64,000 nt of DNA from Lineus longissimus. Taxonomy: Eukaryota; Nemertea; Pilidiophora; Heteronemertea; Lineidae. The stretch is taken from the NCBI RefSeq assembly GCF_910592395.1, contig NC_088321.1:3350001-3414000 (forward strand), read 5' to 3'. The notes below the pieces were generated by a model. That model did not search any database and was not told the origin of the DNA. It saw only the letters and a list, made by a program, of their open reading frames with translations. Positions 55,985 through 64,000 of the stretch are shown in pieces (position 1 is the stretch's first letter; each line of letters opens with the position of its first letter). The position numbers and the translations under genes were made by a program.

Positions 55985-57510
55985 AAGTTCAGCCAACTTG
56001 GCATTGGTCCCCAACACTGATTGAGCAACCCCTCACCGAATGGCAGTGCACTGAATATGACGGCACACTGCTTTCGACTGAAACCCCCACGGCATATGAC
56101 TGTCTTAGGCATGTAATTTTTTCTTAATGTCTTAAAACCACTGATTTTGACTGAAAGACCACTGCAAAGCACTGCCACCTGCATATCATTATGAACGACA
56201 TATTTCAAAAACACTGCCTATGATGACTGAAAGACAATCGATTTTCACTTCTCCAACTCTGATCGAAACCCGTGGCATTTTCAACATGACTGAAAACCAC
56301 TGCTTTATGACTGTTGAGATTAAGACTTCATGGCAGTGTAAAGCAGTGGTAATTGCAGACAAAGTCAGTGTTAAATATCACCCATAATGCAACCTGAGAC
56401 AGGAAGCTAGTAAGTTTGAATTTGAAAGTAAAACATTCAAGAAATCATGGTAGCTCTTCATATTTCTCGATATTTACCCGAATTTCAATACTAAAAGAGG
56501 GCAGCTTTAGTTAGTTTGAATTGGAACACATAAGGAACCAAATGAATGCAAAAAGGGTAATCTAGACAGACGCTGAAGTTGTATTTTCAGCAAATCAAGA
56601 AGGCTGTAGGTGCTGTAATGTATGCATGCACTGCAAGATATCTGCATGGGAGCTGCAGTCAACAGCTGATGTTGTGGGCATCAATACACATCAATCAGTC
56701 TGTTAGACCATTATTCTAGAGGCCGCGTGCAGTTTCTTTATTTGGATGTCAATTTGATCTTCAATCTCAGACATCACTGACACTAGCTAAAGTGCCATGT
56801 GTGGTTTCAATTGTCTAGTACCCCATCTGACCACTGTCATTATTGCTTCAATGACAAAGTTTGCAATGACGTAGGTCAAGGACGTAAATTTGTCATTTAA
56901 ATGGTGTTTTTTACTGTGGCACATCATCATGCAATGGCGATGTCCTCTATTGCATATGACGTCATCACTGCCATATTGGACGCAAACACATCGTCTAAAA
57001 TAGGACAGCAAAAGTAACAGTTGGCTAGAAATTTTCGCTTTTTCGCACAATTTCTTGGTTGTCATCAGCACGGGGGGGGGTCACCACGTCCCACAAACCT
57101 CTCTCGGCATCCGTGCCTGCATGCCATTGAATAAATTATTCATATTAACACTGAAAATGACTGCTCCCTCCTGGAGGTTTTGGAAATGACAGTCAAAATC
57201 AGTGGTGTTTCAGTGTGGATTCAGTGTGCTGCGAAATATTTAAATTAACACCGAACCCCACTGCTAGCCCTATGCATGATGCATAGTGGGGAGTAATTTT
57301 CAGTGTCAAAGACAGTGGAAATCAGTCAGCCAAAATATTTAAATGAGCACTGCTTTTGACTGCCTTACCACTGATTTTGACTGTCTTACCACTGCTTATG
57401 ACTCCCTGACCTCTATTTTTGATTGCTGTATAACTGTATGCTTTGGTAACGCGTGACTGAAAAACACTCCATATGACTGCTTTCCACTGATTTCAACACT
57501 GCCATAAAAA
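55985..57510. repeat. Element or repeat cluster rich in CACTG/CAGTG and GACTG words
   Basis: Words like CCACTGATTTTGACTG, ACTGCTT.TGACTG and AACACTG are dense in two zones, about 55990-56400 and 57130-57510, with a less repetitive middle. Within the right zone CTATGCAT-g-ATGCATAG (about 57272-57288), inside ACCCCACT..AGTGGGG, forms a hairpin. The arrangement suggests the subterminal repeats of a DNA transposon, but exact termini were not found. A G9 run lies at 57072-57080. Confidence 0.4.
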
Positions 57511-58680
57511 TGTAAGGTAATTCTATGGTGGACTTTTCAGAAAAGCCCAATTCAATTTCCCTAAAGATGACTTCCTCTACCACACAACTTTTAGCCAATT
57601 CCAGGGCAGGTTTAGACACAAGTCTAATCCCAATCTCAATCATGAACACTTCTTTGTGTCATTGCTCTTGGGAAATCCACTGATATAGCAGTAAGACAAT
57701 ACCTACTTATTTGTGGACCATTAAGTCAGGTAAGGGCATGGTCAAAATTGTTCCAGGAAACAAAGTCTCACTCATTATCTTTTTGTTCTACAAATTTCAT
57801 GTTCATGCATAGCTATTTAGTTGGCTTTACATTTATATATTTCTTTCTATTGGTAGAGGCGTGTTATCATCTTAACTTTTGTCATAGCCAGAGCAGGCCT
57901 GGACCTACCGCTGGATTATTTGTATGTGTAGTATTTAGCTTACCTAAGTTAAGTTTGGGAAGCTAACATGATTGCCAAATTAGCTTGATTAATGTTATGC
58001 AGTCAGTAATTAGTAGTTTTCATGTTAAATCAAATGCTGTATATCCGACATTCAGGACTGGCACTCCAACCGGGGAAGACCTATACCAGAATTGGATCCC
58101 AGTTTTGTGATTTGTGAATGTATTAACACCTGGACTTGAAAATATATCATTTAGAAGGGAGTTCCATCTTCAAGTCTTTACTGAACATTATTAAGCTAGT
58201 CCACCCTGAATTTCAAACATATTAGTAACACTGCAACCTGACAGAATCCTGACTGACATCACACTGCTTTTCGGTGAGGGACTGCACCTAGCCAGATAAT
58301 ATACCTCATCTATACCTCAAACAATTTGTTAAGAAGAATTTACAAAAGTGATTCTTCTGAAAATGGAATTGCTATGACACCAAGGTATTTTAAAACGCAA
58401 AATGCCTTCAAAACCTCAAATTATTGTACAATGTCCAGTGATAGACCATGTGTGAGCTAAGTATAGACTATTTGCTTATGAGAGCTACATATGGACTTGA
58501 TTCGCAGCAGTTGATATAAATGATAGAAAACTATTAAAACATTTGACATTAACTAAATAGCTAGACTCTACATGTATTAGTGATAAACAGTGTACATGTA
58601 CAGGACCAATAAACTTTGTTCCACAGCAGTGAACACATAAAATGCTAAAAAAATTATGAAGAGAATAGCCTAACATGACA
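57511..58680. other. Unassigned sequence
   Basis: Nothing was recognised in this AT-rich stretch. Confidence 0.4.
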
Positions 58681-59284
58681 ATGAAGCGGCCAGGGCCGTT
58701 GTGCTCACCTGTAGACATCAGCCAACATACACTATTTTCTCACCTTGAAAAGTAGGCTTAGGTGGGTTAGGGCTAGATCAAATTGCTTTTGAGTTATAGC
58801 ACTTGGATCCGTTTTGGGTGGCCATATCTGAAGCTGGAACAGGCTGAAATTTTGTGCCCCGGAGAAGGTCTTCCTGTCATACATGTTCCAGGTTTTGAAG
58901 TTGCTATGTAAAACAATGACAAAACGTGCCACATTTTTTGTTTTTTTCCAACTTTGACCTCGGTGACCTTGAAAAGTAGGTCAAATCAAAAACCTGTATT
59001 ATATGTGATGCACCATCACCAGATGAACCCACGATAAAAGTTTCGCCATACTAGCTAGCAGCGTTCAGGAGTTATGGCCAAAAGGTTTTCACCAAGTGCC
59101 CCCTATATGCCAGAACAATAATAAAATCGCGCCGAATTTAGGTATACAAGTTACTGTTGCCCCAAGAGACCCCACACACTAAGTTTAAAGTTTCAAGGTC
59201 CAGTGGTTTAAGAAACGTGCCACCATTGTTTAACGGACGACGCGCTATCACTATAGCTCCCCTGTCCTTAAGACAGGTGAGCCG
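58681..59284 (-). mobile_element. HINE-like Helentron derivative, copy 7, complete ends
   Basis: The 3' hairpin CGGCC-ag-GGCCG is at 58687-58698 followed by TTGTGCTCACCT; the 5' hairpin GCTCCCCTGTC-cttaa-GACAGGTGAGC is at about 59256-59282. Between them are GGTGACCTTGAAAAGTAGGT (with two more AGGTCA-type half-sites), GTGCCCCCTA and AAGAAACGTGCCACC. About 600 bp, no ORF. Confidence 0.65.
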
Positions 59285-59716
59285 AAAACCAAATACTAGA
59301 CTAAACTCAACATTCGCTACACGTACCCGTAATTAACAATGAAGAGAACCAATGGCAGATAAGATGTACAGGTAGGGATAAAAGTGAATTAACAAAATAG
59401 ACATTTGCTATTATAAAGAAAATGGCTTCATTCAAGACTTTTGAGAAGTTATTGAGACAAAGAGAGCAAAATTATAGATTTTAAGTATAAACAATAGCTA
59501 TGCCTACATTGTACTTTAAAGTATAACAGGGTCATGAAAGCACAATTTTTCTTCAAGACCTAAACCCGCATTCATCCCCAAGGCTACCACAATTACCTGA
59601 GAAAGAGCATCAAACTAACCGGATTCACATTAGCAAAAGATACTGATTAAGTGGACAATGCATATTGGTTAAGAAACGTGCTATAGTATATAGCCAAATC
59701 TACATTTCATGCCATT
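59285..59716. other. Unassigned sequence
   Basis: No recognisable feature apart from an AAGAAACGTGC word near 59670, possibly HINE debris. Confidence 0.3.
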
Positions 59717-59865
59717 TAAAGAGATCCAGTCGTGGCACAAGTCTTTATTTAGACTACAGCTGAATGTGGTAAAAATAACTAAATTGGTGATTGCTTCTCA
59801 TGCAGCTTATTGGCTAAATAATCACCTACCGATGGGGAACTCGAAACTGCTAACATTTATCAATG
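59717..59865 (-). repeat. Short interspersed repeat, second copy of 39239-39425
   Basis: Same order of words as at 39239: AAAGAGATCCAGTCGTGG, ACTAAATTGGTGATT and GGGGAACTCGAAACTGCTAA. The strand is arbitrary. Confidence 0.5.
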
Positions 59866-59929
59866 GAAGCTAATTCTCGCCTTAAGTTTCAACCGGGCCG
59901 TTTAAAACTCCTGTTTTTTATAAGAGTTT

Positions 59930-60150
59930 TGCTGTAGGTTACCTTTAACCTCTGTGACCTTGAAAAGTAGGTCAAATAAAAAACCCATGTGACACATACC
60001 TTATGGAGGTTAGATGTACCCATGGTATCGAATTGGTGGCAGGTAATCACATTTCTACATTTTTTCTGAATTTAGCCACCTGTTGGCAAATTGATGAATG
60101 AAATGGAACCAAACTCTCGGCTGTAAGATGACCTGACAATGTACTCATAG
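59930..60150 (-). mobile_element. HINE-like fragment, copy 8
   Basis: TAACCTCTGTGACCTTGAAA, AGTAGGTCAAATAAAAAACC and GATGTACCCATGGTATCGAA follow the order of the interior unit in copy 2, read in reverse. No termini are present. Confidence 0.55.
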
Positions 60151-60253
60151 GGTGTGTACGAAATGTGGGATCAATGGTCACTGCAGTTAAGAAAACTCTC
60201 GTCATTCTCGGGTACATACCTTAAAAAAACTCGATGTACATGGTGTCAGGCAC

Positions 60254-60631
60254 CTGCAGTTGAAATAACGCGGCAAGAGAGTCTTTACAAATGGAAGGGG
60301 AAAAGTATCCCATCAAGACTACAGCATGAGAAATATTTCTGCCTAAAAGGAACATTTTATCTCTCCCACACCATTCATGGTTCATAATGGGAACCTTTTC
60401 ATTTCTCCTTATAAAAAACTCAAAAAAAACTTTCCGAAAAAAAATTGTTAACATCTCTCTGGTGACACCATCTAGATCTTCAGCCACCTCCTCTCCCACT
60501 ATCACCACTACAATACGATGAAAAACCAAGTCCCTATCCTTCCTGTGATAGTCCATAAGACTTAGAATTGAATCCCTGCGGACAAAGATCCTTCTCTCTT
60601 GTCCAGCTCCCATTAAAATCTTGAGCTCCAT
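60254..60631 (-). CDS. HECT-like domain exon
   Basis: 126 residues from ATG 60631 to a GT donor at 60252-60253: MELKILMGAGQERRIFVRRD, LVFHRIVVVIVGEEVAEDLD, GVTREMLTIFFRKVFF, KVPIMNHEW, FLLGRNISHAVVLMGY. The words V-x-F-x-G-E-E, G-V-T-R-E, and LGR-x-I-S-H-A-V-x-x-x-G-Y match the N-lobe of HECT-type ubiquitin ligase domains that are amplified in marine invertebrates. The catalytic Cys lies in the C-lobe, which I cannot find downstream on this strand. Possible acceptor TCGCTCTTTCAG at about 60658, but in-frame stops lie between it and the ATG, so the left exon limit is unsure. T-runs in the coding strand make slippage likely. Confidence 0.55.
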
Positions 60632-60659
60632 TGATCATTTTCGGAGTTGCAGCTAAATC

Positions 60660-61640
60660 TGAAAGAGCGAAAAAAAAGATTTTGAATCACACGAGATAAA
60701 ACATTGGGTGGGATGAATAAGCCAGAAAATGCTTTTACTCCAAAAGTGCAAAATGGCTAAGCAAAAGTATCAAGAAGTTGATCTGCCTATTCCAGGAAAG
60801 TAATCCAGACATGGGGATCACAAATTGGGAAATCCAGAATATCCAATATTTGCACATTTAAAGAGGGGAATTCATGACACTGCGCCAGACTAAATTAGTT
60901 GTGTCGTCACATTAATCCTTTTGTTTCGCAATAGCAACATCAGTCATGACACTTCAAAGAAAACTGACAACTGGTTTGCCTCAAGAGCCCAAAGCGATGC
61001 GGACATAACATTGTGAATGGACTATAATCTATATTAGTAGGGATTCTTCTCCCCAGAAAATTATCCGGCACACTCTCGTCACGGGTGGACGTGGTGTATG
61101 CACGTACATAATGGAATGCACTGCAAATGGTAGCTAGATTCAACCTTGTCCGCGAACTGAACATACAGTCTGGGTTCCAGGGTGATGTCCCGTATGAAAA
61201 TACACAGAGGTATGCATGTGAAACCTCACTGAACTCGCCGGTTACAGCAATACCAATAAAGGAAATTATTCTGAAAGTGTCCTTCCCCTTGCTTCCGATT
61301 GTCTCGTATTGTAATATTTCTGCGCCTAGGATTAAAATTCAATCAGCCCTTATTTTGATACCGCTGTTTGATCAGTTGTTTCGCCACAAATCAAAGCTGA
61401 AAATCATAGCCTGGTACTGCTGGCCACCGTCAGATGGCAGGGTGTTGATACCCCGGGAATTCCTTGATCAACATCGTCCCCGGTGGAAGATGCGTATAGA
61501 AATACACTGAGCAATACATGTAAAGAATTGAACGGCACGAGGATACCGCGTGTGTTTCATACACAGCATTCACGTCGTTCATATCATTCTTCTTCGCTAT
61601 CTTCCAAGTTTCATGCAAATTTCTCGCGTTCCTAATAATG
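60660..61640 (-). other. Probable intron, otherwise unassigned
   Basis: It lies between the HECT-like exon and the acidic exon. An open plus-strand stretch at 61127-61510 shows no domain I recognise. Confidence 0.35.
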
Positions 61641-61670
61641 GCACCCCCCCCCCCCCCCATCAAAGCCGGA

Positions 61671-61708
61671 GACTCCAGAGTCTGGCAAGACTCAACTGAC
61701 AATTCTAG
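61671..61708 (+). mobile_element. Helitron 3' end, second copy
   Basis: GAGTCT-ggca-AGACTC hairpin, an 11 nt linker ending ACAATT, then CTAG before T. Same terminus as the insert ending at 26859. The 5' end was not located. A C15 run lies just before it at 61644-61658. It sits in a probable intron of the minus-strand HECT-like gene. Confidence 0.55.
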
Positions 61709-61872
61709 TTATTGTTTTTTGTAGATGATAAACACAAAACCAACCCGTGTGTTTTAATATTAATCAGATCACATGCTCCTGATGGTTTTTGGCCTAGAAA
61801 ACCACTCAACTTGTGATGTGAATGGATCCCAAAAACAAGAAGGACCAGAGAACATACCAGTCATTGCCACAC

Positions 61873-61958
61873 CTGGCATGTTTCTCATTCTCGGTTGGTT
61901 CATGTACACTATCAGCTGCCACCTCTTCTTCATCAGAGCTGTCATCTTCTTCCACATC
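61873..61958 (-). CDS. Acidic linker exon of HECT-like gene
   Basis: Bounded by an acceptor CTTTTTAG (61959-61960) and a GT donor (61871-61872). It reads DVEEDDSSDEEEVAADSVHE then PTENEKHA. 86 nt, starting in phase 0, which fits the end of the exon at 62608-62762. A Glu/Asp-rich low-complexity linker between domains is common. Confidence 0.45.
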
Positions 61959-62607
61959 CTAAAAAGACGCATGTTTTTGAGGTTATATGATTACAATACA
62001 CACTGAATGTGATCCGAAATAGAAATAGAAATCCCCAAATTCACCCTGAGGTAAGTAATCTACATCGATATGTATCTTGCTGTAACTGTGTTGCTTCATA
62101 CTCATATACCAGGGATCTCAAAGACCATCCACGCTCCAACACTCACTTTTTGGTTAACTCACATGAATTCCATGATCTCAATTCTGACAAACACCAACTA
62201 GATCCCCATAAATCAATCAAAATGTTGCTTGAATCAGATTCTATCTCTATATCATGGTGACCTGCTGCATACAACATGTGCATGTATATATGAATTACTA
62301 CTACAAAACAGATGAAACTGGATCTGCTCAAGTTAATCATCAAACACTCTGAACGAAATGAATGGTTAGCCATTTAATCTCTAGCTATTCACCAGGACGT
62401 TTGCACTCATATAAGTTATGCATGTCTATTTGTACACATAAAAAATTTATGTTTAAATCTGTTAGTTTGAAATCTAAACTATTGTTAGGTTGAAATTTAA
62501 AAGAATGTTTTTTCACAGTACATTTGTCAAGGTTGGGTATATGCTAGATGTACATTCAGAAATAGCACTATGGACTGGAGTTCAGATATTTCTTACTCTC
62601 AACTTAC

Positions 62608-62762
62608 CACATCATCGACTGCAACATCCTTCACCATCAATGACGTATTAGAGGAAATACCGACATCAGTAAGGCTATCTTCGAAACTTGGAAGTTCTTT
62701 CCCAGCAAGAAATAACTTCACAGCAGGTGATGAGCTGGATCCTTCAACACAATAAACAGGAG
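62608..62762 (-). CDS. Ubiquitin-like-domain exon of HECT-like gene
   Basis: Follows a good acceptor (CAATTTTGTTTTCAG) and ends at GATGATGTG|GTAAGT. 155 nt: after two bases it reads PVYCVEGSSSSPAVKLFLAG, KELPSFEDSLTDVGISSNTS and LMVKDVAVDDV. The pattern VKLFLAGKELP...SLTDVGI..NTSLMV follows the second half of a ubiquitin fold. Phase joins cleanly to the acidic exon. A short further upstream exon near 62873-62900 is possible but weak. Confidence 0.45.
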
Positions 62763-62769
62763 CTGAAAA

Positions 62770-64000
62770 CAAAATTGAAAGTAAATTCAGTTGATAACTG
62801 CATGAACATGTCTGGCATTCATTGTTGTCATTGAAAAGATGAAAAGAATAATACTTTTTGAGGTATTACTTTGAACTTCTTCAGCCAGCCAGTTTCTGAA
62901 AAAATGCAATATCTTGCAATGTGACCCAAGTATTAGCAGGGTGAATGATACAGGTAGTGATAGAGACATTTTTACTTATTTTATGTTGTACTTTTCATCA
63001 AAAGTATAAATTAACAAGTTATCATTTCTCAAAATGTTTCAGGTGAATCTATAATGATATTTCAAACAGGTCAAAACACAAAACTGGTCAGCCATTTCTG
63101 AAAACAATGGTTACTGAGGGTTTAACTCTTTTACTATAAGGTGTCATTGTTTTAATCAATGGCTGTTCATACAAGTTGGAGACGCTATGTCTGGAAGACC
63201 ATTCATCATTTCTTGCGTTCTCTGGCTGATTAAGATTTGTTCATTGTTGTAGTTAGAATAATCTAACTCAGCCTAGATTTAAATTAGTTCTTTATTGTTT
63301 TGCTGCTGGTTGGTAATATCTGTGTGGTTACCTCGTTTATATTTGGGAAACAACAACGGCTTCCTTGGACACGCACTATCATGGTCAGATGATACGGCGT
63401 TTCTGATTGGCTTGACCTATGTCGCATAAGTTTCCAAGGTTGGTTAAGGCCCTTTCTTATTGGTCAGGATCCTCCATATAAATTAAATGCTTTGGGTCTT
63501 GAAGCACTTTAACTTGGAGTGCTGATCAATAATAAATGGAATCATCTAACTGGGATCTTTATTCACATACTTGCAGGTAAGCCAAACTTATTATATTTTC
63601 TATCTCATGTTTAGTAGGTTTTAACTTAGTTCTAATATTTGTGTATTTAGACAACTCAATTTGTTGGATAATTTGGGAACATCGCTTAATATCATTCTCT
63701 GAACATTACTGTTTGATTTAAATGTTGATACAGCACATGCTGCTACAGACATTACTTAGTTTCAGTCAGGTTGTCTGGTAACCAGACTAAACTAATCATG
63801 ATTTGATATTGAATCTGGGATTCGTGATGCAATTGTATGTATTTGTAATTCATAAACTTATACTCGTGTAACGCTTTAGACTTTAACTTGGAGTGCTGAT
63901 CAATAATAAATGGAATCATCTAATTTGGATCTTTATTCACATATTTGCAGATTTTGCTAGTCCCCTCCCTTATAAAAATTACCAATACATCATTAGTGAC
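62770..64000. other. Unassigned, with a 70 bp direct repeat
   Basis: It contains the direct repeat listed separately. Otherwise no recognised feature; the HECT-like gene could begin here on the minus strand. Confidence 0.35.
63507..63950 (+). repeat. 70 bp direct repeat with 374 bp period
   Basis: 63507-63576 and 63881-63950 match with only a few differences (CTTTAACTTGGAGTGCTGAT...AATAATAAATGG...TTGCAG). Each contains AATAAA, and the first lies just after a TATAAATTAA word (about 63477) and ends TTGCAG|GTAAGC. This may be duplicated promoter or R-region sequence of a small LTR-type element, or duplicated first exons. Confidence 0.5.

Noticed and set aside
58220-58240. CATATTAGTAACAC word shared with the integrase exon at 49330
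   Set aside because: Match is only about 19 bp and no further transposase sequence follows.

Overview
This is a 64 kb piece of an animal nuclear genome, most likely a marine invertebrate. The reasons are AT-rich DNA, spliced genes with GT/AG introns, tRNA-derived SINEs, BEL/Pao, Ty3/gypsy and LINE retrotransposon relics, Helitron/Helentron-type elements, and DDE transposase families common in molluscs, echinoderms, hemichordates and amphioxus. I cannot fix the phylum. There is no prokaryotic gene organisation, no rRNA and no confident host housekeeping gene. Almost everything recognisable is a transposable element, mostly decayed and often nested. All family assignments come from reading translations and repeats by eye; no database search was possible.

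Layout. 1-8 kb: three copies of a GC-rich-headed fold-back element (further copy at 24.1 kb), an inverted-repeat element at 3-4 kb, and a composite with 26 bp hairpin arms at 4.8-8 kb. 9.7-12.8 kb: two copies of a Helentron-derived (HINE-like) family, with six more copies or fragments at 30, 48, 52, 54, 58 and 60 kb. 13-17.4 kb: a MITE, twin hairpins, and an element built of nine ~145 bp tandem repeats. 18.3-23.4 kb: a BEL/Pao relic followed directly by a LINE with ORF1 and endonuclease. 25-28.7 kb: a six-exon Kolobok-like DDE transposase gene with every splice phase compatible and no internal stop, carrying a Helitron-like insert in intron 2 and a tiny mariner-type MITE in intron 4. 29.3-29.7 kb: a broken His-Me finger (I-PpoI-like) nuclease domain. 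29.7-32.6 kb, minus strand: a Mutator-like transposase interrupted by a HINE copy and one in-frame TGA. 33-35 kb: a tRNA-Met-derived SINE and repeats shared with 28.7-29.1 kb. 35.4-36.7 kb: a TIR element with a MADF/Myb-like exon. 37-38 kb: a retroelement protease relic on the minus strand. 39.5-41.6 kb: a nearly intact LINE reverse transcriptase with two offsetting T-run frameshifts. 45-48.5 kb: a Ty3/gypsy RNase H-integrase relic, then another LINE relic. 48.5-50.8 kb: a spliced integrase-core (IS3EU-like) transposase split by a HINE. 52.4-54 kb: a HINE copy interrupted by a 1,020 bp solo LTR with an exact CTAT target duplication. 60.2-62.8 kb, minus strand: exons of a probable ubiquitin-like/HECT-like gene, the best candidate for host-type sequence.

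Most interesting points: the intact-looking transposase gene at 25-28.7 kb with a His-Me nuclease module just downstream; the HINE family whose terminal hairpin is kept by compensatory changes, whose end carries the tail of a Helentron-type endonuclease, and whose body carries nuclear-receptor-type AGGTCA repeats; and the repeated disruption of transposase genes by that family.
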